Shown here in pieces: positions 45,206 to 56,078 of a DNA stretch of 64,000 nt (position 1 is its first letter; each line of letters begins with the position of its first letter). The position numbers and the translations under genes were made by a program. The notes beneath the pieces were generated by a model that saw only the letters and a program-made list of their open reading frames with translations, did not search any database and was not told where the DNA came from. This stretch comes from Platycnemis pennipes (Eukaryota; Arthropoda; Insecta; Odonata; Platycnemididae): positions 7,815,131-7,879,130 of the forward strand of contig OW121854.1 of NCBI GenBank assembly GCA_933228895.1, written 5' to 3'.

Positions 45206-45750
45206 CTAAGCGTCCCCGTGGCTGTGTGCCCCCCTGAGGACGGCGGCCCTGGCCTCGCGGATTACATCCGCCACAAACAGTGCGGCGAAGAGGTCCAGGG
45301 CCACCCCCTCGACCCCCTCCAAGCCGTTGTCTCCCAATAAACTTTCCCCTATCTCTTCACCGCCCTCCCCTCCCAACCCCCCATCCCCGACCAACCCCCC
45401 ATCCCCGACCAACCCCCCATCCCCGACAACCCCAACCCCCTCTTCCCCTTCAATAATACCACCCCCAATTTCGCTAACCTCCACAGCCAGATCAAAATTC
45501 TCCAAAACATCCTGTTCTACTTGTAAATTTTGATCCCCGCCCGAAACAGTGACCAGCTCCCCAACCCCCAAATCCCACTCATCAACTTCCTCTTCCTCAT
45601 CTTCAATCATCTCTACCACCCCGTACGATACAACCCCCCCAATCCCATCCCCCCCAATCCCATCCCTCCCAAACCCATCCCTCCCCTCCTCCAGCTTCAC
45701 CTCCTCCTTCATCTCCTCCTTCATCGTCACCTCCTTGCTCCGAATGCAAG
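45206..45750 (-). CDS. Candidate terminal exon encoding an acidic Gly/Glu-rich protein
   Basis: The minus strand shows a long CT tract and a consensus acceptor (CTCTCTTCCTCAG) at 45751, followed by an open frame of ~180 codons to a TAG at 45206 (phase: two bases complete a codon, then CIRSKEVTMKEEMKEEVKLE). The product is acidic: KEE repeats, a GRDGIGGDGIGG stretch, EMIEDEEEEVDEWD, then three 6-residue repeats of the form LVGDGG. It ends LDLFAALFVADVIREARAAV, a possible amphipathic helix. The 18-bp tandem repeat keeps the frame. No known family is recognised. The opposite strand is also open (Pro/Ser-rich), but only this strand has an acceptor, and its sequence is less monotonous at the C-terminus. 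Upstream exons are not identified. Confidence 0.4.
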
Positions 45751-45754
45751 CTGA

Positions 45755-47590
45755 GGAAGAGAGAGAGAGAGAGAAAGACAGTCGTTAAACATCTTAATGG
45801 GTGTATAGTGCACATAAAATTTCTTATTCTTTTCAGATTCTACCCATTTGGTTTCTAAAAATGCGTTCTAGACTACCCTGTGAAAAATTTTAATTATCTC
45901 TTTCAAAAAAAAAATTTGTTCATTTTACTAAGTATTACAAAATCAACATGCTGAAAGTATTCTACATTTAATTTCTCCAAAATCTATAAAAAATGATCGT
46001 TTATTCCCTGCTTGTTACAGGTACTAGCAAGAGCAACGCGAAATGATACTGCTTTGATCAATATCTGTTCCTTTTATTGTAAATTCGCAATTCTTTGAAT
46101 TCCTTGCTACTATCGGAATTTTTCAAACAAATTCAATTAGGAATAGGTTACTCTGCCATTTCAGAGTGAAAAGAACGCACTGATTATATATTATGCTGAT
46201 AAATATATGAAATGTAAAAAAGAAACACCTTGTGTGCAGTAATATCCGTGTTGTTAGACTTGCTCCTAAGAAATATTTAAAGTTACATTTCCGTGAAAAC
46301 TAATTAGGCACAGTACATGAAGAAACTGAAGCGAATCTGTTTCCTCAAGATCTTCCTTTAGAATCGCTATAAACAACTATTGATATGAAGTTCTGGTTTC
46401 GTAAATATTTTGACGCATTTGATGAATGATGAACCTTGAGCGTCGGCTGTTATCAAATCACTTTTATTTTCAGTAAAATAATTATTCACAAAATTCTAAG
46501 GCGCTGCAATCTTAGTGAATACACTTTTGATACGTAAAATTTACTTGCGGCATATAATTACGCAAATTTTATTTGTTAAACATTAACTATAATGAATACA
46601 TCGTGCTTAGCAGGATCAAATGGATGCATTTTACCTATTCTCTGAATGAATCGCATTTCTTGCTACCTCATCGTTGGCTTTATTTCGGTCTGTTCCAGCG
46701 TTGTTACTAATTGGTTTACAAAATATTTTGATAAATACAAGCTAGTATTTATGGAAAATCGATTATTATTCGTGGAAAAAGTTATTATACACAATTTGTT
46801 TCCAGAGATTGCCATTTTACTCTCAGCTACAGAGTTGAACTTCGATACGAAGGACTACCGATCATGTTAAACTAAAAAAGGGGCCTTTAATATATTATTT
46901 AATTCATCAGAACGCATGACATGCATAATTTGATGCCAAAAACAGTAAACAGTTTCACGCTCAGCTTAATATATTTTTTTTACGGAGATTAAGAAAGCTT
47001 AATGGTGTCGTTGATAAATATTTATGTTTCAATTTTTGATGTACGGAAAAGGTTTTAATACGCATCATTATCATGGAATAAATTGCACTATAACGCATAG
47101 AAATAAGTCAAATATTACTTACAGCAAAACGCTCCCATTATTAAACGGTTTCCTCCTCGAATAAGTAAGAAAGCTCAATGAGAAGTCTTGCTCTCTCGAG
47201 TCAGAATGAACAAATGTGTCACGCAGCAACGGTTGCTAAGGTCCTCCGATAAACATTTGTGGCCATTGTAGTGGCGTTATTCTAGCACAAAATGGCGGAT
47301 TTCCAATATGTGTTTTCGTAATAAATTTGATTGCTAACAATTTATATTTTTTATGATCTTTAAGAGCTTGTAGATATCATTATCGTCGGTTTTTTCCATG
47401 GTTGATTCTAGATTGGGAGCCAAACATTCCACTGCTGAAGATGGAGATGTTTTAATTTGCGCTATAATTCATCAAATGGTCCAGTGATATTTTTAAAGTT
47501 TAAAGCTCAAATGCTGTGATTAAGTCCAATAATAAATATCAGTTTTGCATCGGAGTGCAAAAAATCAAAGTATGTGTTCGTTTGGAATTA
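45755..47590. other. Unassigned AT-rich sequence
   Basis: No repeat family, RNA gene or coding domain recognised. If the acidic exon is real, this would be its upstream intron on the minus strand, interrupted further on by an RTE-like LINE of the same orientation. Confidence 0.4.
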
Positions 47591-47619
47591 TTTGAGCTCC
47601 AAATGGACGATGAAATTTA

Positions 47620-49060
47620 TGATTCCCTTTCCTCTCAGATGATATCTGGCCATTGTCCTTTCCATGTTTCTTAGTCTTATTCGGATCCTCCTCTGTCTCT
47701 GCTATGAGTGCTATGTCATCGGCAAATCGAGCATGCTTATTTTTTCTCCATGGATAGCGACTCCAGAAGAATTTTCTTCGATTTAATTTATGGTTCTCTC
47801 GATGTAAACATTAAAAATTACGGGAGACAGTGTGCAACCTTGTCTCACTCCCTGCCTTATTCTTGCCTCTTCACATCTGGCTCCAGATTTAATCACGGTT
47901 GCTTGGTTTTTATACAGGCTCTGGATAATTCTTCGATCATTGTAGGACACTCCAATTCCGTCCAGAATTTCAAGCATTGAAACCCAATCTACGTTGTCGA
48001 AAGCCTTCTCTAAATCCACAAATGCAATGAACGTTGGCTTTTTCTTCTCCTTTCTCTTCTCTATGAGCAGTCTAAAGGCCAATATACTTCTCATGTACCC
48101 TTACTTTTCCTGAATCCGAATTGATATTCATGCAGGAACTCCTCAGCTTTTCGTTCTATTCTTCTGTAGATGATTCTAGTCAATATCTTCGATGCATCAG
48201 TCGTCAGGCTTATTAGTCCTAAAATTTTCGCATTTCTCCGCTCTCTTCTTCTTGGGAATAGGAATAATGATGTTTTTCTCGAAGTCCCTTGGTATTTCTC
48301 CTGTAGAGTGTATGTCGTAGATGTTTTTGTAAAGATGAGCCAATGTCTTCTCTCCTTCATTTTTAATTAGTTCTGCAGGAACATCATCAATACCAGAGGC
48401 CTTATTCATCCGAAGGTCCCTAACTGCAGCGTCAAATTCCGATCTCAATATAGATGCTACTATATCATCCTTTTCCCCTTAGCTTACCACTTCGATAGCT
48501 TTTGCGCTGGGATTGTTTCCGTTCTATAACTCTTCCAGATATTCTTTCAACCTCTTCACTTCGTCTTCATTTTCAATAAAAAGTTCTCCATTCTTGTCTC
48601 TTATAGCATTGCATCTTGCGCTCCTGTCCTTGAAGTGGTTCCTCACTACCCTATCGGCAGCTTCCACCTTTCCAAGGGAAAGGTTGTTTTGTACATCTTC
48701 GCATAGATTTTTCAACCACATCTCTCTAGCTTTCCTTGCTCTGCGACTTTCTTCGTTCCTTATTCTTTTGTAGCAAAGCTGCCCTTCTTCAATTTTCGCA
48801 TTCTTGTACTTTCTTCTTTTTTCAATCAAATCTGAGACTTCTTCCGTGATCAAAGGCTTCTTCTCAATAACTTTTCTTCTTCCAAGAACTCCTTTTACGG
48901 CTTCCTGTAGTCCACATTTAATGTTTTCCCGATGCTCTTCTACTGGTTTCTCAGTCAGGTCCTCTTCTATGTTGTTTTCTACTGATTTCTGAAATTCCAG
49001 CCGATGTTGAGTCTCCTTTAGTTTTTCTACTTGCCAAATGTTCTTTACTCTTTTCTTCAA
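47620..49060 (-). pseudogene. Linker and reverse transcriptase of the RTE-like LINE (broken)
   Basis: 49060-48524 encodes a Lys/Glu-rich linker (KKPLITEEVSDLIEKRRKYK) continuing to ENEDEVKRLKEYLEEL. After a stop, 48448-48197 gives MNKASGIDDVPAELIKN and IIIPIPKKKRAEKCENFRT. Another frame gives RIIYRRIERKAEEFLHEYQF and GFRKSKGT, then AFVDLEKAFDNVDW (the first catalytic Asp region) and VRQGCTLSPVIFNVYIE. The catalytic FADDIALIAETEED lies at about 47727-47686 in yet another frame. All core motifs are recognisable, so the element was once complete here, but several frameshifts inactivate it. Confidence 0.88.
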
Positions 49061-49063
49061 TCA

Positions 49064-49983
49064 CTTGAATTTTAGATGGCATTTCATCACCACTAAATTA
49101 TGGTCACTGTCGATATCTGCCCCGGGGTAACTTTTGCAGTCCTTCACTTTATTTCTAAATCTCTGCTTCACTAAAATATAGTCTATTTGAAATCTTCTTC
49201 TGTCTCCTGGCATCTTCCACGTGTATCTTCTTCGGTTGCGATATTTAAACATTGTGTTGGCGACCACTAACCTACGTTGTGTGCAGAACTCCAGAAGTCT
49301 TTCTCCTCTTTCGTTTCGGTTTCCCAATCCGTATTTTCCAGTTATTCTACCATCTTGACCACTCAGACGATAGCGTTCCAGTCTCCGAACATAATTAAGT
49401 TTTCTTCTCCTCTAACCTGTTTTATAACTTCCGTGATATCTTCGTAGATGTCTTCCTATTCTCCATCTTCTTAGTCCGTCGTAGGTATGTAAACCTGCAC
49501 TACTACTGTATCTGCAGGTTTGGTCTCGAACTTTACAATTATTATCCTTTCATTGTACTGCGGGAAGCTCTTCACACGCAGTCCTGCACTCTTCCTGATC
49601 ATTATGCATACTCCAGCATTACCATTTTGTGATCCAGTGTGAATAATTCTATAACTTCCACTCCAGAAGTCTCCTTCTTCGGGCCAGCTCATTTCACTGA
49701 TTCCTAATACGTCGAGGTCCATTCTTCGCATTTCCACCTTCAGGTTCTCCAGTCTTCCACAGGTCCTAAGCGATGTCACGTTCCATGTCCCTACCCTAAA
49801 AAGTTTATCACATTTGACTGATGTACTCTTTCGGGTACCCGCCCGGAGATTCGAATGGGGGACTATTTTACCTCCGGAATATTTTACTCGAGAGGGTGCC
49901 ATTACGTCTTGATAATAAAGGAAAGAGTGGAGTAGCTGCGACTCCTCGGGATAATAATGTGGTGGTTTCCCCTTGCCTTCCAC
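49064..49983 (-). pseudogene. AP endonuclease domain of the RTE-like LINE (broken)
   Basis: The first block (49983-49471) reads FRVGTWNVTSLRTCGRLENL (about residues 61-80), then DLDVLGISEMSWPEEGDFW and VYIPTTD. A frameshift near 49465 leads to EDIYEDITEVIKQVRGEENL and MFGDWNAIV, then a TGA at about 49364. The last block (49327-49061) ends IDYILVKQRFR...DIDSDHNLVVMK. GTWNV, ISEM, GDWNA and the SDHNLV motif are the endonuclease catalytic segments that nick target DNA. All are present, but the reading frame is broken at least twice. Confidence 0.9.
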
Positions 49984-50039
49984 ATCGCAGTACTACAGCC
50001 GTTAAAGTAAATGTTACCACGCCTGTAGTGAAATGAGTG

Positions 50040-51254
50040 TGGCTGTACTACTGTACAGAGTACTGTGTATTTTTGTAGCAGTATGCAACCGATACCGTGC
50101 AGCGACGTCAGAAGGAGTTTGAATTCGCGTAATTTTTGTCCATTTTCAGGAATATTTTAATAGAATTTAATCATCCTTGTGGTTAGCATAGAAAATGTTG
50201 GCTTACTGTTTTAAATTTGTGAGAGAATTTCGTATTAAGAACGTCATCAATTCACGAGTAACAATGTTCATGCAAGTTCCCCTTTCTCTTGAGTTTACCA
50301 TTTAATCGATATTCTTTTTCTCAGTGTGACACCATTGCTGGAGGACCGAGTGTAGTCCTTAAAAGAGTGTTCATAGGGCCAAAGCCTTCCAATAAAACGT
50401 GGAGGAAACCCAACGTTGGGCCTACTACCACTAATCCCAACTCTCAACGTATTCCCTTCCAGCTTCAGCTTCGTTTTCTCTTCTCGTTCAGAATGCACGG
50501 TAGGCAAGCCGTCGTAAATGGCATTTTATGACGCTAAAAGGAATGTAATATGCTCGGTTTCCTCGGTGATTTCATCAAAAACCGGGATAAGCTACGTGAC
50601 GTGGAGAAAGAAAGTCGTAAACTTACTCAAGAGACACATGCCATTAGGGAAAAGGAATGTTTTTTCCCATTGCGAGGGAAACGGAGAGCGGAAAGTAATC
50701 GACATTTGAGATCGGAATCTTAGGTACGCCACCAATGATGACACACCTCAGTTGATAGTCAGCAGGTTCTCTTTTCAGCATTCGTCATGTATTGTCCACC
50801 GCCAAATATTTTGCAATCCTGAAATGACTCAGTAATATAGTTCTTGGATTCATGTTTTTTAATACTTCAGTTCTATCTTTAATAATATTGATGTATCATT
50901 TCTTTAGACTTCTTTAGCCTTTCCTCCGTGATTTATGTATGCCACTATAACCTCGTTTTCGTGGAATATTTCTCCATCCAAGAACGCCGTGTGGAGATCC
51001 TTTTAAGCTCACTAATCCCTTCGTCGTGTGGAGCGTGGTAACACCTTCCGCCTCTAGAAACAGCCATTCCTATTTTACTTTCAGGTTGTGTGACATTTTT
51101 CTCCAAGCAATGGCTTATCTTTTGGAGTGTGTACTTCATCCCTAAACATCTTGGGAAAATGGTTGGTTAATTAGAAACTAGCCTTCTAAGACAATGAAAC
51201 CAATAATCAAAGAACGTGCATGAAGTAGAAACGGAAGATATTGAAGTTGAGAAT
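50040..51254. other. Unassigned sequence
   Basis: No repeat or gene recognised. A few short frames show no domain. Confidence 0.4.
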
Positions 51255-51266
51255 AACCCTTTAACT

Positions 51267-52204
51267 ACATCTACATCTGCATAATACCCTGCAATCCACA
51301 ATAAAGGTGTGTGGCAGGGGGTGAATTCTCACCAAACATGCACTACCTATCATGCATAAAAAAGGGTTAGTATTTTTCTGTTGATCTAAACTTCACTATG
51401 TAAAAAAAAGATAAAAATTGCAAAGTAAACATGTAGAAACATGATGTTAGGATGGTTAGCTTCAAGTCCTTAAACAAACATGCAGCTACCAATGTTATCC
51501 ATTACTACACTCGTATTGGATATATTTAACGTTATTCATATTCCTAATTGTACGAGGAAAGAAGGACATTTTGAATCTGTCAGTTCGGCAATCAATTTCT
51601 CTAATTTTGTGATTATGTTCCATTCTACAATAGTAAGTTGGGGTTCGCCAAATATTTTAACGTCATGAGGTCTAACAAGGGAAACGTAGCTGATTTCAGG
51701 TACTTGATCATTTAGCCAGTACTCTTTTGATGAATTCCAGTTTACGCTTTACCCATTATTTCACGTATGTGTTTACCCAAGAAAGATCATGTGTCAGTCT
51801 TATTCCAAGATTTACAATTATCCATTTACTTTACATGGGTAATTAGATATTAACCACGTTTGTTAATTCATTTTTACTTATTTTGTAAGTGGTAGGAGGA
51901 GAGCTATTCTTTTTCCAAAAATTCATTACAAGACATTTTTTAAAGTTTAATTCTAACTGCTATGTATCACACCAATTTTCAATTTCTTGTAGGTCATCAA
52001 TTAAATATTCATCATCGTTTGGGCATAGAATTTCCCTGTACACTCCTGCTTCATCGGCAAATAGACGTAGCTTACTTTTTACCACCTTATTGATATCGTT
52101 AATGTACAAAAGGAACAGGAGTGGACCTATCACACTGCCTTGTGGGACACCGGAAGTGACTTTAATTGCCGGTGAGATGACACCGTCCAAAACCACCCTT
52201 TGCG
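51267..52204 (-). mobile_element. LINE family A copy with partial reverse transcriptase (left arm of an inverted pair)
   Basis: Hairpin tail at 51267-51325, then the 3' UTR and the end of the C-terminal domain. A deletion of ~230 bases at about 51665 and a ~30-base replacement at about 51810 follow, then the RT palm: FADEAGVY (an Asp-to-Glu change in the catalytic FADD, about 52059-52036) and [20 protein letters not shown] (about 52167-52108). The Glu in the catalytic pair alone would inactivate the enzyme. The 3' part is nearly identical to the inverse copy at 52560-53212. Confidence 0.9.
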
Positions 52205-52559
52205 CCCCTTTGCAAGAAGGAGCTGAGCAAGTTTCCGTGTGAGCAATTCGGACCGTAGGTACTCGTCTCGAAGATGTGGAATGTAAACACAGTTGTATTC
52301 CTTTCACGCCGACTGCCGACTGAAAGGAGAATAATTCTTTGCTGTCGCTCGCATAGTCGCACGACTTTCGAATTCTCGCTCGCAACAGCTCGAGTCGTGG
52401 AAACTCGGCGAACACCTGCTCTGGTGCGCTTTTATGAGGAATGAAATGCCGTGTTTTTGCGATATGCGCATTCTCGTAGTGTGCCGTTGTAACCCAGTTA
52501 GCGACTCCGCGGCGGTGAGCAGTGCTCTTTCGTCAGACCCTTGCCGCCTATCTATCGCT
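52205..52559. other. Spacer of the inverted LINE pair
   Basis: A ~355-base unique, slightly GC-richer segment between the two LINE copies. It has no recognisable element. CTCGAG/GAATTC-type direct and inverse words at 52370-52410 are not enough for a call. Confidence 0.5.
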
Positions 52560-53212
52560 GAATCAGCTACTTTTCCCTTGTTAGACCTCATTTGGGATAT
52601 GCTGCCAGTGTTTGGGATCCCTACGAAATTTGTCTAAATAACGAACTTGAACGTGTGCAGCGAAGATCGGCAAGATTGGTAAAGGGACAGTACGATAATC
52701 TTATTAGCGTAACCAGGGTATTAAAAGAATTAATATGGGAATCATTGTCATATCGCAGGTTGCAATTTAGACTTAATCTCTTAAACAAATTCCAAGACCA
52801 TATTTTCAGTGATGACGTTAAAAATATTTTGCGAACCCCAACATACTATGGTAGACTGGACCATAATCACAAAATTAGAGAAATTGATTGCCGAACTGAC
52901 AGATTCAAAATGTCCTTCTTTCCTCGTACAATTAGGAATATGAATAACGTTAAATATATCCAATACGAGTGTAGTAATGGATAACATTGGTAGCTGCATG
53001 TTTGTTTAAGGACTTGAAGCTAACCATCCTAACATCATGTTTTTACATGTTTACTTTGCAATTTTTATCTTTTTTTACATAGTGAAATTTAGATAAACAG
53101 AAAAATACTAACCCTTTTTTATGCATGATAGGTAGTGCATGTTTGGTGAGAATTCACCCCCTGCCACACACCTTTATGGTGGCTTGCAGGGTATTATGCA
53201 GATGTAGATGTA
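52560..53212 (+). mobile_element. LINE family A copy with the longest intact C-terminal frame (right arm of an inverted pair)
   Basis: An open frame of about 130 codons (52592-52984) reads YAASVWDPYEICLNNELERV, then ESLSYRRLQFRLNLLNKFQD, ILRTPTYYGRLDHNHKIREI and KMSFFPRTIRNMNNVKYIQY before the stop. It continues through the 3' UTR to the hairpin (53155-53195) and the GATGTAGATGTAA tail. It marks the normal C-terminus and stop of the family. This region follows the RT domain and is conserved in families A, B and D, so it is presumably functional in RNA binding or 3'-end recognition; that role is inferred. Confidence 0.92.
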
Positions 53213-54008
53213 ATATTCCCTTCTTGTGCTGGAATCGAACCCTCTACCGTCGGTTTCATACCAATAATATTCTTCTCTTGTGCCCGATGGGATATCGATA
53301 GATGCATAGAATAAGGGAAGGGGGAGTGGGAAGAGAGAGGAAAAGAGTGGCTTTCTCCATTTATTTGTGATTTGCAGTTGCGGGGACACCTATCGGGAGG
53401 TTGGGCCAGAATCGCTTCGAATCCGATGGAATGAGGTGGGTGGAATGGCGAATGAGAACGTGCGTGTGAATTTGTGGGAGGGTTGGGGAGTCGACTCCGG
53501 AATTTGGGTTTTTTACGACGGCTCGAGCGGTGAATCATCTGTCCGAGTGTGGGAGGGCACGGTGGCGAGAATCCGCCCGGGGCCGAGGGGCAAAAGTTCT
53601 CGGGTTCGTTTAATGAGCACGTTCGGGAGGTCACTGTGGATTTGGAATTTGAGGCAGGTAAGAAAATTGCATGTGGATTATGGGGTATCATTCGAGAGGT
53701 AGAGTTTCTGCGAATTAGACCTTCTTTTTACATTTATTTGTTCAGTTTATGATAATTGGGATCTGCACTCGAATAATGGGCAAATTCCACAGAGATTACG
53801 TTCATTGCGACCGAGTTTCGCTTTTTCAGGCCACCCGGTTTGCAATCAACGCTATTTCTGTGCATGTTCATCATTATTCAAGTGCAGTTACTATTCCGTT
53901 TCCAGTCAGTCACACCTGAAGCCTCAAAATAAATGGGATCCCTTATTGCTTATTCCGATTGCATTTGAAAAATTTTGTTGATCTTAAAAATTCAGTCAGA
54001 TATATGTT
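53213..54008. other. Unassigned sequence with a tRNA-like motif
   Basis: On the minus strand, 53250-53225 reads GACGGTAGAGGGTTCGATTCCAGCAC, a good B-box motif, but no A box or full cloverleaf could be supported. 53380-53690 is GC-rich without domain. Confidence 0.35.
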
Positions 54009-54015
54009 AAAGACA

Positions 54016-55057
54016 TCTAAATCTATCTACATCTACATAATACCCTGTAAGCAACAATAAAGGTGTGTGGCAGGGGGTGAACTCTCACCAAACATGCACG
54101 ACATATCATGCATAAAAAAAGGATTAGTATTTATATTATGTTATAAACTACACTATTTAAAAAAAGAAAAATAGCAAAGCATACATGCAAAAACATGCCG
54201 TTAGTTGGGTTAGCTTCAAATCTTACACCAACTTGCAGCTACCAATGTTATCCATTTCTACACTCGTACTGGATATATTTACCGTTATTCATATCCCTAA
54301 TTGTACTAGGAAAAAAGGACGTTTTGAATCTGTCAGTTCAGCATTCTATTTCTCCTATTTTACGATTATGGTCCACTCTACCATAGTAAGTTGGGGTTTG
54401 CAATATATTTTTAACATCATCACTGAAAATATTGCCTTGGAATTTTTTTAAGAGATTAAGTCTAAATTTCAAACTGCGATCTGACAATGATTCCCATTTC
54501 AATTCATTTAATAGACTGGTTACGCTAATATAATTATCGTATCGTCCCTTTACAAATCTTGTCGATCTTCGCTGCACACGTTCAAGTTCATTACTTAGAC
54601 CAATTTCGTAGGGATACCATACACTGGCAGCATATTCCAAATGAGGTCTCACATGGGAAAAGTATCTGATTTCTTGTACATGATCGTCACACTTACCCAG
54701 TACTATTTTGACGAATTCCAGTTTACGATTAGCTTGACCCATTATTTCACGTATGTGTTTACCCCAGAAAAGATCATGTGTCAGTCTTATTCCAAGATAT
54801 TTAATGGATTCCATGTTTGTTAATTCATTATTACTTATTTTGTAAGTGCTAGGAGGAGAGCTATTCTTTTTTCCAAAAATTTATCACTAGACATGTTGTA
54901 AAATTTACTTCTGCCATGCATAACACCAAGTTTTAATTGCTTGTAGGTCATTATTCAAATATTTTCTATCTTTTGTTCATGGAGTTTCCCTGTACACTAC
55001 TGCGTCATCGGCAAATAGACGAAGCTTACTTTTTACCACCTTATGGATATCATTTAT
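54016..55057 (-). mobile_element. LINE family A copy, long and comparatively well kept
   Basis: The minus-strand frame 54814-54338 is open for ~158 codons: MESIKYLGIRLTHDLFWGKH, EIMGQANRKLEFVKIVLGKC, HVRPHLEYAASVWYPYEIGL, ESLSDRSLKFRLNLLKKFQG. It then frameshifts in the last ~25 codons. FADDAVVY lies at about 55018-54995. The 5' end is at about 55057, just before the palm's GVPQGS motif. The tail is an extended GATGTA/GATAGATTTAGA. AAAGACA occurs at both outer edges (54009-54015 and 55058-55064), a likely 7-bp target duplication. Confidence 0.92.
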
Positions 55058-55064
55058 AAAGACA

Positions 55065-55745
55065 GTGAGAGAGGCACCATAATTTGTAACGATTAATGAC
55101 TTTATTCTCTAAAACTTCCTCAGATCGTCATCCACGGTGATTCTTTAAATATTTTTATTGGTCTACCCCTCTACTTACCCTCTTGCACGCATAAATTTTT
55201 GTTAAAAATTTCAATCTCCGACCTTCGAGTACTTGGGCTGTTAGTTTGCATGGAAATAATGCCATCCTTAGCCGTATATTGATTGTGAACTCAACTCAGT
55301 TTCAATTGTGTTGATTATATGGTTTTAGTTTATGTATTAATACTATAAAAATTATATATTGCTTCCGTTGGAAATTTGGTTCTGATTAATTGTGGATAGC
55401 TTTATTATGAAACTAATGCAATTCCCAGATAAACCATTTCTGTGAGTGTAGAAATTTGTTGCCGAGATGATAGTTTATGTTGTGACAGTTAGATCTGTTG
55501 CTGTTGAAGATTTAATAATTATTTTATGTAACTTAGGCATATTGTCGATTTCCTTATAAGCAGTATCGCGTACGTTTGTCTGGTTGGTTCGGGTAGAGCA
55601 AGCTGTGTTCAAACCAAAAATGAGTCTGGTTCGTTCGTTGCTGTTGAGCTCACCAATGACTGCGGATCCCCGCGGCGCAAAGTTGGGCCAAATGCAGAAA
55701 ATTTAATTTAAATTTCAGAAATAAGCCTTCTGATTGGTTGGTGTT
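55065..55745. other. Unassigned AT-rich sequence
   Basis: No element or gene recognised. Confidence 0.4.
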
Positions 55746-56078
55746 TTAGGGGAGGCGACCGATAGCTGAGGTCATTTGCGCCATTTAGGATAGGAGGGAA
55801 ATAGGGTAATGGTAGGATTCTTCAGGGAACGGAGGAAGGGTGGAGAGAAACCCGGCGTCGGCATTAGCATTCTCTTAACGAAAGGCACCAAGGGGACCAC
55901 GGCTAAACGTCCCATCGGATGGACGGAGTACTGAACTTGAAATACCCTCCACTAGGATCTCAAGTGGGGACCGATTTTCCACTGAAAAATCCGCCACTGC
56001 TGGGAATCGAACCCGTGCCCTCGGGATGGGAGGCCAGTACTCTAGCTACCACACCAACCCAATCCTCAATAAGCCTTC
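55746..56078 (-). repeat. tRNA-derived SINE (S1), minus-strand copy
   Basis: The minus strand shows the tRNA-like head (56068-56005: GTGTGGTAGCTAGAGTACTG with a good A box, then CCGAGGGCACGGGTTCGATTCCCAGCAG with the B box) and the same ~270 bp body as the copy at 9893. The A-rich tail is absent on the left. Its A box (GTAGCTAGAGTAC) is better preserved than in the 9893 copy. Confidence 0.9.

Larger units (their letters stand above)
47600..50030 (-). mobile_element. RTE-like LINE, decayed, endonuclease and reverse transcriptase present
   Basis: Minus-strand element about 2.4 kb long, 5' end near 50030, 3' end near 47600. Order: 5' leader, AP-type endonuclease (49880-49064), linker (49060-48524), reverse transcriptase (48450-47620). 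At least five frameshifts or stops separate the blocks. This LINE differs from the CR1/L2-like families in that its RT reads VRQGCTLSPVIFN rather than GVPQGS, and it lacks the shared terminal hairpin. The motif set (GIDDVPAELIKN, FGFRKSKGT, FADDIAL) fits RTE or a related clade; placing it exactly needs a tree. Confidence 0.88.

Noticed and set aside
53215..53275. tRNA gene on the minus strand
   Set aside because: Good GGTTCGATTCC motif but no A box at the right spacing and no cloverleaf that I could draw.
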